64,000 nucleotides of DNA, from NCBI RefSeq assembly GCF_963675165.1, contig NC_087379.1, forward strand, positions 3,104,201 to 3,168,200. The letters are read 5' to 3'. This document shows, one piece after another, positions 23,044-35,800 of the stretch. Origin of the DNA: Halichondria panicea. Its lineage: Eukaryota; Porifera; Demospongiae; Suberitida; Halichondriidae. Made by a program: the position numbers and the translations under genes. Below the pieces are notes generated by a model. That model was not told where the DNA came from and did not search any database. It was given only the letters and a program-made list of their open reading frames with translations. Every line of letters starts with the position of its first letter. The stretch's first letter is position 1.

Positions 23044-24147
23044 CCGTATAGCCAGAGATACAAAAGAAAGGGGATTGGAAACGACCGCCCACGCCCTATG
23101 TAAAAGGACTGACATCCGGTGAAGCACTCCGTGTAATTATTGCGCTCGCAAATAATTACATGGAAAAGTTTTATATCCCTGGTTTCTAGCTCTCCTATCC
23201 ACTAGAGATCACTCAGGGCCTGGGAGATACTTGAGAGAAGTAAGCTTATACCACTGACAAGCTCTAAGTCCGTTGTCTTCACTCGGTTTCCAATTTTTTT
23301 GAGTTTAGCTTGAATTACTCTATGTCAACTTTTCTCTGTCCCTCCTGTGAAGTCAAAACAGCAAAGGACATTGCTTGACTTGGTTATTATGTATCTAAGT
23401 GCTACATAGAATGGCTTCATGCTATAAATAAGCTGTACTGTTCATAAACGTTTGCAGTATAGTCCTTCAAACTGCTTTAGTATACTTTTAGACACGCCAC
23501 GGGCCTGTCCCTCCTACGACTTCATAGTAAAGGCTATTTCTTCTTGCATAGCATTTATTTGTCTAGTAATAGTGGCTGCATGGCTTAGTCGACTTTTTAG
23601 AGCTAAATTCTCTTTACTTTTTAGAAAAATCAACATTAAAAATGATCAATTTCACTGTTTCTATGTACAGCACATTGTAGAGCAGTCAAGACTGGTAATG
23701 AGCATGCTGACTATAAATATAATCCTTTGTAGTTTTAGCCACGCCCTATAACGCGGAATGCTTCACGCAAAAATTTCGTAAAAATTTCGTTTCCAATCCC
23801 CTTTCTTTTGTATCTCTGGTATAGCGGGTATATTTCGAGGGTGTAAATGTTCGCGGTTTTCGCGGATTGAGCCTCTACCGCGAAAATTTATACCCACGAA
23901 AATTTACATCTTTATTGAATAGTAGGCGTGTTCAGTATTATTGACCACACCTATCGACAATAAGAGGTGCCTCACCGTTATAGGCTAGGCCTGGATTCGA
24001 GGCTAACGGGTGTGGAGGTACAGCTGCATGTTGATGTGCGCAAGCGCCAAAAGGCTGGAACTCAGACCACGAAAATAAAATCCGCGAAATCCTTTGTAAT
24101 GGTCCATCCGCGAAAATTTATACCCTCGAAATATACCCTCTATACGG
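23044..24147. mobile_element. Outer MITE (CCGTATAG family), interrupted by another element
   Basis: Left end TA/CCGTATAG at 23042-23051, right end CTATACGG/TA at 24140-24149. Removing the nested element at 23052-23819 and one TATAG restores a continuous left terminus (CCGTATAGCGGGTATATTTC) matching the inverted right terminus. The interior holds CGCGAAAATTTA motifs in both orientations. Confidence 0.85.
23052..23819. mobile_element. Nested 768-bp inverted-repeat element
   Basis: Perfect inverted repeats of about 31 bases (CCAGAGATACAAAAGAAAGG... at 23052 and its complement ending at 23819). It is flanked by TATAG on both sides (23047-23051 and 23820-23824). Subterminal sequences also pair (GCCCACGCCCTAT / ATAGGGCGTGGC; GTGAAGCA / TGCTTCAC). 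A 99-aa open frame at 23452-23751 shows no transposase signature. Confidence 0.85.
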
Positions 24148-24333
24148 TAGGTACAGTTAGTCTCATGAATCAACCGCCGTTAGTGTACAGTACTGTGGCG
24201 GAACTTGTGTGGCTTCCCATAACACCCACGCAATTGCATTAGCACTTATACGTGTAAAACATCTGAGCATTATAAGTGATATACATGCCATAATTATAAT
24301 TATACCCTAGCTGGCTATTAAACACTATAATTA

Positions 24334-24401
24334 TAGTCTCATGGATCAGCCCCCTCCTAAGAAGGTCCTTCAGCTCGAGGTCCGGCTGATCCATGAGACT
24401 A
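24334..24401. repeat. Short hairpin repeat
   Basis: 18-base perfect inverted arms, TAGTCTCATGGATCAGCC and its complement, with a 32-base loop. Partial copies of the end sequence (TAGTCTCATGAATCA) lie near 24158, so it is probably a very small MITE. Confidence 0.65.
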
Positions 24402-24683
24402 ATTAAACACACGCATAATTATGCATGCATACACTCACAATTAGAAATTAAAATGAACAGTATCAATAGGATAGGACACACAGGTGAGGGTGCATATTCA
24501 CACGAAGTTTAAACAAGATACAAAACATAGAAATTATGCAGTGAATTGAGTGAGTGGTGCATATCTCACAACTTGCACACAGTGGATTAGGTTACAATAG
24601 AGAAATAGGTGATAAATTAATGTTGCCAAAGAAGGCTGCCTGTGATCTCATTTGCTAACAGTTACTGGGCAGAGTCTCTTTCA

Positions 24684-26882
24684 TCACTTTCCCTTGTCCC
24701 TGTAGAGTTGAGGAATAAATACAATTTGACTACTAAATTGACATTAGTAGTTAGTGAGTGTAAGCGAGTGTAAGCGAGCTAAGTATCTGTATACCTAGTA
24801 GTCCTGTGCATAAACTAATATATACATAGGCTTAGGCGACAAATATTGACAAGACAGAATTAACATAGCACGCACACACACACACACACACACCTTGGCT
24901 CCCTCTGTAAGGAGACATCGTAGAGAACGTCAGTGTCTAAGAAGTGGAATCGTGTCAAATTCTCGTGGAGGGCAGGCACCTCCTCAAAGTTGTACGGTCG
25001 GTCCTGCAGTGAGACAATCACAATGGGTAATATGAGTAATGATACCACCTGTTTTTAAATAGGTAATGTGTGTGCGTGCACTCAGCAAGGGATATACAGC
25101 AAGCCAAAAAGTAATAATTGACTACCTAACTATAAGGTAGTGGGGACACACACGCAGTTCTAGGAATAAACACAGTACGTGTTGTTACACACAATGCAAT
25201 CATGTAGTCAAGGAAGGAGCATACACATAATTACTATATGCCAAGCATGTTCCAACTATGTTAAGTGAAGTTGGTAATGGACATGCCATATATACAACAG
25301 CTGCATGGTTTATGTACCCTACAGCTAATTGTAAGAGCGTGGAAACACATGAAAATGTGCATTAGTAGATGCTTAGCTAACACAAATACACCCACAACTC
25401 AAATGATGGGGCACTTGGAGAGTGGGAGTCACAATAAATACAGTCAGTCCTCACCTGTCTTAGTACCAGGTCTCTGATTTGATTGTAGATGAGCCTACAC
25501 TTTGAGAAGTTTATCAATCCGTCGTCGTGGAAATTAACATTGCCATTGTCCACAAAAGTCAGATCAGACATGTACAGACCACTGTAGAGAAAACAAATTA
25601 AATTGAAATTGTACTTTTTGTTATCAAAAGTGTGATCTTTACCGACACAATGTATCGGCCTTAGTAACTGTTACCATAGCTACACAACACTTACAGGTAT
25701 GGAATGCAAGGATTGCTGGATCTCTTCAGCTCATCTCTGAGCAGTTTGAAGTTATTCTCGGGTCTGGCCAGAGTCTGCAGTACCTCTAGTCTCTTAGTGG
25801 TGGCTTTGTCGAGCTTGGAGAAGCTCCTCTTGAGTCTGGAGATGGAAGGATGGGCCAGTCCATTCAGCAATGACATCAGAGTGCAGAGATTATGCATCCC
25901 TTGCAAGTGCTATACACGGGAAATAATTGCGTATTGATCTCACACAAGCGATGAGACTCGACAAATAATACATTGCATGCACCTAATCATATACGTGCAT
26001 GTAAAATAATGCACTAATCAAAGGAAAGTTCTTTTTACAATAGTTGGTGACTTACAGATGATATTTGGACAAAGTCTGATATTCTCTTTGCTCTTTCATG
26101 GACATCCTGCAATGAAACAAAAACAAGATTGTGATTTCAACGTACATGTACCTATGACACTAATTGGTAAAATAGCACAGTCTTTAGAATTTAGTTGGCT
26201 GTATTTATAACTATAGGTACTGACCCTTTGTGAGAGTATGGTGGTGGCCACCCACAGAGTGAGGTTGTTGATTCTGTCTACTAGTCGCAGGATATTGGCT
26301 GCACGATGCTTGTACTTGGCCTTCTGCCATGCCTGCACAAACAGAACACAACGATGTTAATTACAGGAGACTCTGATCATGGTAAAAGGGGTTCGCCATT
26401 ACTGCACTCTAGGTGGGGCCATTCTTAGAATATTGTGTATGCTTACAACATAATATATGAGGTTGGCAACTAAGTGGCCTTTTATCCCGTCTAGAGCAGT
26501 GTCTCATTTCTAGACCCTACATCTACGTACATCGTAAATCCTTGTCTACAGTTAGTACCACAATGTATGTTATAACATGATAAAGTTCATGCACTTATTT
26601 TACCCAATCTATAGCTAATTTATGCAAGGAACATATTATGAACCTTGTACAAAACAATGAAACTAACCATATCGAAGAAGTAAACTATAAGGTAAGTATT
26701 GTATAACAATTAATGCTGAAAGTAAACACAGTTTGCGCTACATAATCACAATATAGAGTGAATGCATTGTCCTACCTGGTTTAGTAGTTCACATGGTTTG
26801 ATCTTGGCAAAGAGAGTGAAGTCAATAATGGTCATTTGTCGGGCCACTTCCTCTGGGTCAAAGTCAAAGATTGTGAGTAAAC
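24684..26882 (-). other. CDC25-type RasGEF catalytic domain of the 28-exon gene
   Basis: Seven exons give an uninterrupted catalytic domain: FDFDPEEVARQMTIIDF, LFAKIKPCELLNQAW, then INNLTLWVATTIL, LQGMHNLCTLMSLLNGL, RLKRSF, ENNFKLLRDEL, NPCIPYLGLYMSDLTFVD, NVNFHDDGLINFSKCR, and the closing SLQREPR. These follow the family pattern (ArQlT, LL.qaW, N.ls.wv, L.NfnslmailsGL, RLk.tw, N...yR, PciPflG..L.DL.f, liNf.K.r, S..lEPR) in order. The length of about 235 aa is normal. The last coding exon is only 16 bases and adds a DKGK tail. One donor (AAAGG/GTCAGT at 26225) is weaker than in the pseudogene copy. Confidence 0.95.
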
Positions 26883-29800
26883 CTGTCGAATTAGCGGATG
26901 GGAACTGTGTGTGTGTGTGTGTGTGTGTGGTGAGTGGGTAAATGTTTGAAGAGACACAAGTTTGGACGAAATAGTGCCCTGTATCTACAGGACCTGTGCA
27001 TAGAATGCATACATGTACACCTGTTACCTTTACAAATAAAAAATTGTTACCTTTACTGGGGGTGGTGGGTCACGGAACATTTTCAAGTTCTTCTTCTGAA
27101 TCACTCCCTAAAGAATCAGTGAAGCACCATTAATACATGAAGAACATTGAGAGTTCAACTACGTAACAGCTACATGTAATAATTGTGCATGTAACATGTG
27201 CCAAACAGTGTGTGAGCTCACCTTGATGACCATGATGTTGGTTCTGAGTGGTTTACACAGTCGAGGGTGGTCCAGTATCAACACAGTACTGACAAACTGG
27301 AGCAGGGCATCTTGCAGCGGGACATTGTCTGCATGGAGACAAACAATCATTGTTACGTCTTGGTGTAATGATGGAACAGACATTTGCTGACGTAAGACCA
27401 TAACTATTTTGGCTCAAATGCAACAGTAATGTATTTGGACAAGCACGTACATGTTCCCAACAAAACAACATTCCCTCAATTGTCAGGTTATGGTGTTACA
27501 AGCTTACAGTACTGACATTGAGCCCGAGCACATGTAAACAAGCTTGTACGTAGTTGTTAGCAATAATTAATTCATTGTTCAATATTATGTCATAGGAATG
27601 CTCTTGGCTATTGTTTTAAGAGAACCAACCATCACAGTAATAGCAAGCTCACCTTTGAAGTCGACACTAAGCTCCACCCACAGTTTGAGAGCGTTGATGA
27701 CACGAGCCTGAATGGTCTGCTTCATGACGGCAAAGCCCTGAGGAGACATGCCTTCTGGCCTCACTACGTTGTAGCGTTCTAACAGCTTGCGTAGGAGGCG
27801 GTCAGGGGTGGCAAACGACTGATACGTATACAGGAAGGTCTTCACAAATTCTATGTCTGTGAGTGGTAAGAGGAAAAGAGTGTTTGCACAGTCACTGAAT
27901 GTAAAATTATACAACACGGAAAAGAACAGGTAGCCACGACACAGTGAAACTTATTCATGAGGGGTGACCCCTACATGGGTAAGACCTTCACAGTGGAGCT
28001 AACAGAGTCTGAATCAATCTTTAATAACTTGGCTATGCAATGTGTGACTTACTTACTTACATGCACGATACACTGTTTTCACTCGAACAGAATTTGGGTA
28101 TAATTATACAGTATACATGTATCAAAATGTGTACAAATTAAGTGTCACTTTCGGGTGCACTGTGGTTTCTTACTACATGTACTTACAATCGAACAGATTT
28201 CCAATTTGTACACTAATGCGAGCAGCAAATTACCACACAAACTTCCCACCACACAGCATGGAACTGGACATAACTTCAATTGCCTACAAGCTAGGGAGGC
28301 CAGATTCCCTCAAACCTTCCATCACAGTTATATCCATATAAGTACATATATATATAGCAGGTGTATACGTGCACATCCAATAATATCCGGGTACCCAATA
28401 AACAGCCGAATTGACGGTCTAGAACCATACACAAGCACAGGCAATAAAATTATGGAACACAAATTTCCTTACCATGATCTTTTTCGGAGGTGACTCTCTC
28501 CACCAGTTTGTTGAAGGTAGCCCCAGCCACTGTGCCTGGCTTGCTGACATTGTAGCGCAAGTTCTTTTCAGAGTCTGGGCCCTCGTCCCACACATTGGTG
28601 TCGTCTTGTATGGCTGAGGGGGTGGGTGGTGAGTGTGTGTATAGTTACGTGTACTGAATACATCATGCACCGCAGTCGTAGGAGTGGATATCTGAGTCTA
28701 TAGCTACAAACATTATCATGCACATGCGTGTAGAGTCTAATTTCAAGGGGAAAACAGTACATGTACGTGTAACCACTTAGTTACCTGGTATCAGAGAATC
28801 TCTTCTGTCAATCTGTAACAGTGAATAGAAACAAAGAAATGTCATACAAGAACGTCTGTAGTTAATGGCAACGTGAGTGAGTGCATATGCAGGCCATTAA
28901 AGAACAAGCTCTGCTATAGTGACGCTACCATACACAACAATTGTTGTCAGGTGGTCATGCTATAGCTAGTCTCCTGGCATCATCCAACTATGGGATTTTA
29001 TCATAGCACAAATCAAAAAGCAATGGGCTTGGAGCTATTGTGCATGAGAAATCACTAGCTACATATAACAATTCCTAACATCCTTAAATATGTTTCAATC
29101 TCTCAAATAACACTGTGCTTGGCTATAATTATAATGTACAGAGTGGACAATAATGGTGCAAATAATGGTTGTCTCACCTCTTCTCTCTGATTAAAGACCC
29201 TCTTGCCGCCCCTTCTGATGGGACTGGCGGCCTCCTCCCCACGGTACACGAGTGAGACATGTTCCTGCTCTAGAATGCCTTGGTTGTGCAGAGAGACAGA
29301 GAGGTCCAGCTCTATGCCTGTGTGTGTGTGATGTGGGGTGTGTGATGTGCGGTATTACACCAGAGTGGATGCATGGTTGCTTGCAAAGAGATAGCTAGAC
29401 TGACTGAACCAAAATCACCTACAGAGCTGCACTGCATCTACGCAGACTAAATATTGTTATTGTTCAATTGCATGTGTGCGTTAAGAGATGGCAAACAGGT
29501 AAACTGTTTTGGACTGAGACAATGAACGAAGTGCTATACAATTGATTAATTGTGTCAACAATTACACATGACACACAAACACTTCACGCACAGTGATTTG
29601 GAGCACTCATTGATTTACCTTTACCTGCATACTGCAACCCGTAGTGTGAGGAGTGCCTCAGGCCGTAGCGTCTGGCCAGGTAGTCTCTCAATACTCTGCC
29701 TGGTTTACTGAAGTCCACTTGAACCGTGGTTCTACTGCAGGACAACAGGGAAAAAAGTTTAGTATACGAGCGTCCAAGTTAACTAAAGTAGTGAAGGTGC

Positions 29801-32800
29801 AATTACGTTATCCTCTGTATATTTCCTGGTGAAACTGCAATACACAAAATGCACACTGAAAGGCACAACAGTGCTTGTGTATACTATAATCAAACTGCAA
29901 CACACACACAAAGCATTAATAGCTATGAATAGCTGTGCCTACAGTGGACCAGTGCTGAAACTGCAATTGCCACACACACACACACACAGAGCACAAGAAG
30001 TACCTGGTACTGAAGTGTGTGTACAAAGAAACCTATCAACTATATTCACTTTTTAAATAGTAAGATATTAGAGAGTCCCAAAGGCTCCTAGTATTACCAC
30101 CTGTATACATAGGCTACATCTTTAGAATGTTGTTGCCGAGGGTACGCAACAGCTGCACATAATTTATTGAACCAACAATAGAGCTATGTGTTATGGGCTG
30201 AGATATTGGATATTGCACATGCAGTGTCATTGTGTACATGCAAGCCAAGCTATGACAGGTATGCAGAGGCTGAATAATGTGCATCCAAAGTAGCATGCCT
30301 TATGAGAATCGTTAACATGAATAGACAATGGCCGCCAGGAGCCAGAAATCTGTTGCAATGTTTACCTGTCTTCAGCAGAGTCGAAGGAGACCTTGATGGG
30401 TTTGTGAACCATGTGCAACACTAGGCTGTCCTGATAGCCACCTGCAGTAGAGGAAGCTAGTCAACAGCAGTCTTTCAATGTAACTATTAATTGGCTTATT
30501 ATGTTCTGGTACTGTTAGACAAAATAATGAGTAGACAGGTGAATTTTGTTGGTAGAAGCTTAATAATGGTTGAGGTTGAGCTAGCTGGCTCTAGCCTAAA
30601 CCAGAACCCTACAAAACATACTTGAAAACAAACTACCCAGTACCCAAAAACAAAGTGATATCGACACATGCAACTTTGTTTTCTAGCTAAAATGACCAAA
30701 CTAACTGGCTTTACGTATATTGGAGTGTGTTGTACTAACCTTGGTAGTGTGAGTCAAGATAGGTCCACATTTGAGAGTCCAATGGGAGCTCAGTATCATC
30801 GTGGAAGTAGAGACCATAGTAACGAGGGTCATACTCCAGTGACCTATAGTGTGAATACAAGAAGAAAATGATGGGAGAACGAGAGAGAATATTAACCTGA
30901 CACAGATTGTAATTCAAAAATATATATAGCATAAACTCGAGACAATTTTTGCAAGCTAGCAAACACCACCAAACCAGTGTTTTCATCGAAGCATTAAAAC
31001 TACGACCCTCAGAGCAGTCCCCACAATTTCTCTCACCTCTGATGACAGAGAAGATCGACGACCTCTGATACCAGGGTGTCTTGTGCCACTAGTAACTCCA
31101 GTGTGCCGTAGGTTTTGTCCTCATTACCAAAGTGATCGTGTGGGAAGACTCTGAACTCAAACACCATTGGACGATACTTTGGACGAAATTCCAACACATC
31201 CTACGACGAATAGACACAATATCAACTGAATGTCTACACCAAGTAAATTTGGAAGTAGGCAAATTTGTGCTCAATAGGTGAATAGACGTCAAGTACATGT
31301 ACTCATGATATATTTGGCAAAATCCATTTAGACGTCCATTCAACTATTCAAAAATGGTTTATAATGAGAATGAGCAATCAGAGGGAGTGTTCAGTGTTCA
31401 ATTCAGCCATCAAAGAGGCTCCTCGCACAAAACAATCGGAATGGCATGTATATATACCCATATTATCACCGCAAGCTAAGAAACGTACCAATTCGATCAC
31501 TATACTGTATATAATATATTCTAGTAATACAGTACACTTATTTAATGCAGCCTCTGAGCATACACTGTGTACACCTGACAATGGTCACGTAAATAAAGAC
31601 GATTGTGGGGAAAATTGAACATTCATTTTTCTCTCTACCGGCCTATTGATTTTTTGTATATATGCATGTACAGTGCCAACAGTGAATAGAGAGTCCATTT
31701 ATTTTACGCTATTTAATGACAATTAAGTGGTTCTCTAGGGAGTGACTTGTAAATCTGTAGGCAGTGTTGCACTAAACAATGATTGTATTGTTTCAATGTA
31801 GGCAGTGTGACGGTGTCTAGCGTCAACATACCGTAGCTTTCAGCTTGTATGCAGCCAAGAATTTGTAATCTTCCATCCAAAGTCCATGGACGTCCGATTC
31901 TCGTGATTGAAGATATAGAGCCATGTGGACCCAGCGAGAGCTGTCTGGATCAGGGATACGTCGTTTCAGAGTGCTGTGTGTGTGTGTGTGTGTGGGTGTG
32001 TGAGCGAGGAGGTTTCAAGTGGTTGTGCTACATCTACACAGGAAGGTAGGGACATGACTATTCAGGAACAGATGTTGACATTATAGTATGTAGCTTTACT
32101 ATTTCTGTCCGAACTGTAAACTGTTCGAGACAGCTTCACTAGCGCTACCTGAAACCTAAGACACAGGCCAAACCTAACTCTGTCATGCAAATAATGTCCT
32201 AGAAATATCCCATAGAGCTGGTGCTGCATGCTGTTTTTCTCATCTGTGCCATACAACCGAATGGGAACTTTATATATGATCATGTATAGGTGTTGTGGGC
32301 ATGCACATGCAGTGTGATCAACTATCTCACCTGATGAGTTCTCCAACTGTTTCGTCAAGTGACACTTTAACTTTCCTTGAGCTTTGAATGACAGGTATTT
32401 TGACCGTGAGGATCACTGAGTGGAGCCGACCAACAGACAACTGCAGTGAGAGAGCACAGCTAATAGCAACTGCATCACATCACATCACATGCAGCCACGT
32501 AATATAGGTACAGCATCAGGTTAGTATACATTAGGAGAGCTCCATTTTTATAATGTTATACTGTTCATTACAGTACCGGCCATCAAAATCACAGCCAATA
32601 CATGAGCTGTTTGCAGCACATAACTATAGTGCAACTAGGAGGACACTTGTGCAGGAAAGTGCAGAATAGCTCAATTTAGCTGCATACATGATATCACATA
32701 ATAGATGACTACACTGAACTAATAGTCTACATAATAGCAGAGCTCTATGCAGTATTACTTACATACACTGCTTGCTCTAGACCTTTAGGCTAGTTAGAGA

Positions 32801-35800
32801 CTAGCTAGTAACAAGACTAAGAACACTTGGCCAAACTGACTGGAACTAGAAAAGTGATTTATATTGACTGGCACAGATGTTTTGAATAGCAGGTGTCACG
32901 CCCACAAATCAATTAGTCAACAATACCACTGCTATGGATATGGAAGTCCCTAGGCAACTAATTTCCTCTGCACGTGCCAACCACTTACACACCTGCACTA
33001 CAGCAACTACAGCAACTTTGTAATGTGGGTAACCCTATTATACTTCAAACACTTTCCTAAGCTATTGATGCCTAAAGGGAAGTCACGTAGTTTTTTATGG
33101 CTGTACACGGTGGGTGTAGCAGCTGTATACAATGTATTATAGTGACACACATGCTGGAACACATACATTAAATAAAGCAGCAAATCAATAAAGCAGCAAA
33201 TCAATCAAATCCCCATCTTTGTCCGGTTCTTTTTACAGCAAAATTACTAAGTTTCTGAGAGACTGGGCTAAGAGATAGATCAAACAGTGGAACCAGAACT
33301 AGGAAGTGCTGCATGGGAAAGTACTTACCTTTGTAAGAACTTATAAGGACTTCATCTACTCTAAGCCTTTGATGATGTCCATGACAACAATACTATTTAG
33401 TAATGCTCTTAGTGAGGTAAACCGATTTGAGCCAGTTGACAAATACATCATTATAAGAATATATAATACCCTATCAGAGGATTACAAAGGCTTTATACTA
33501 TATATAAAGGTGCTAGGTCCCTTACTATAATTATTCCCATAGTGAAACGAAGACTACTCTCAAAATAATGGAATGAATGATGTCAACAATCTAAAGATCT
33601 CGTGAGCATACATCAAGAATTTCTGTTATGCTCTTGCTTTCAGAGCTATTAAGTGTGAGAAGCACTTTCTGAGGGACAACAATTCTGCTGGTTTCATGCA
33701 GAATTACTATACATGTCCAGTACATGGCATAAAGCACACATGCAGGAGTGGTTACAAGCACTCACCCGACACTCGAGCACGTCAGTAGGCAGGATGTGGT
33801 AGTAGATCATACTGTCAGACGAGTCCAGGCTGCAGGGACAATGAGGTAATGAGTTAAGGTATTATGTGAAAGGATATGTTTTGGTGCAGTGGCAGCTACA
33901 TGCATGCTTATACGTAGTGGGTGCTTAACTATAGACACAAGGGCTAGCCATTCGCAACTGAGGAATGTCTCAATATTGGCTATTGTGAAGCTGGTTTTCA
34001 AAGCAGAAACACGATGTAAATGTATAAATGTACATGTACATGTCAATCTGTGAAACTAAAATTGAGAAATTTTTGACGAGTGTTCATCCACAAAAAATGT
34101 ATAATTACAATGGTCGCACAATCAGTCAACAATCTGGTACACTACCTCAGTGGCTCAATGGTCTAATCCCTGAGTTATAAGTTATGATTACTACATCCAG
34201 CGCAACACAAGGAAAAGGGTATTCTCTGCAGTGTCAAAGTATGCACTGTGAGAGAACAAAAGGCTTTGGATAGGTGCAAGACCTGTGGTCAAAGTCACAT
34301 CCAGTGCAACACAAGGAAAAGGGTATTCTCTGCAGTGTCAAAGTATGCACTGTGAGAGAACAAAAGGCTTTGGATAGGTGCAAGACCTGTGGTCAAAGTC
34401 AAGAGGTGAGATAATGAAAGTTCCTGAGTTAACTGATTCACCGACACAGCTTACTTTAGTGGTGACAATGGTTTCTTTGAACAAACAATAAACACTCAAA
34501 CGTTGGTGCCCAAATCCTTACAACAATAAAACCTATATTACAAGTGACAAGTGACACACTCTATATGTACATGTAAAAGGTAAAAGCTGGTTTCTAACAC
34601 CGGTGCTTACGCAAGCATTTTGCAAGACTCTAGATGGTGTTCACATGCATGTGAGGGGTGCCTAACAAGTGTATGTGCTGTTAAAGGTATAGCTTTTAAT
34701 CAGCAGTGCACCAAGGAAACTCCTCATATGGTGCGGTGGCAGCTACATGCATGCTTATACGTAGTGGTGCTTAACTATAGACTCAAGGGCTAGCCATTCG
34801 CAACTGAGGAATGTCTCAAAGCCAGACGGGTCGTCAAGGAAACATGTCAGCGGAACCACATTTATAGAGTACAATAGTAATTGAGAGCTCTCTGACACAT
34901 TCTACTGGGAACACTGAACTTGCTGGCACTGTGGTAGTGTACTAGAGAGTGAGCAAGAGGTGTCAGTCAAAATGGACGTGTTTTAATGCTGGTGCACTTG
35001 GATGGACTGTCAGTTACATAATGCACTAGACTGTGCCTTGTGCATTATGTAACCGACAGTCCATCCTCGGCACACAAATTAAACAATTAAATATTGGCTA
35101 GGTGTGTCTCTAAATAATTATAAAGAACAGAAATACTATCTACCACCACCACCACCCCCCACAACACTCCCTACACAAATCTCGGGCAATGTGGCAGCAG
35201 ATGTAACATGATAGCATAAACACAAGGGGAGATTATGAAAACATCACACACTTTAAACTTTTAAGGACACGAGGCTACAGATTGGCTAGGGAATTTGGAC
35301 ATGAATGCTAATCCCACCACCCACTGACTACGGAACGATGACTTGTACAGTTGCCCTTCTATACTAATAGTGTACAAGTGACATTGACAGCATAGCTTTT
35401 GATGTCTACAATGCAAATTGAATTGGAGGATATCGTATATCAGGTTGCGAATACGAGGTTAATCGAATGCGAATGATACTGTGCAAGCCAGATTGCGTTT
35501 CTAACTATTTGCAAAACATGGGAAATTGCATGAGCATGCTAACACTTTGGGTGTATTCATGGCTACAAGACTGCATAAGATACTAAAGTCGCATACATCT
35601 TCAGTGGAGGGAGGGTGCAGGTAATGGTTGCAATAGTTCCCCAAAAGATGCTACTTTACTACATAATTATGTCAGTACACTCTTTTGGTAAGTGATCGTT
35701 AAGGGAGTAATAAGCTATAATTAGTGCAATGATCCCTTACCAGATTCAATACAATAATTATTTTGGCAAAGATGGTTTGCTCAAAAAACTGGCAAGCTAC

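Larger units (their letters stand above)
24440..28830. repeat. Source segment of the RasGEF duplication
   Basis: The intact counterpart of 3036-7640. The match begins around GATAGGACACACAGGTGAGGG just past the stop codon and ends near the 28-base exon at 28785-28812. Introns as well as exons match closely, with scattered indels. Confidence 0.9.

Noticed and set aside
34147..34200. tRNA-like or SINE head (GTGGCTCAATGG resembles box A)
   Set aside because: I find no matching box B or cloverleaf, and the sequence runs into a local 104-base duplication.
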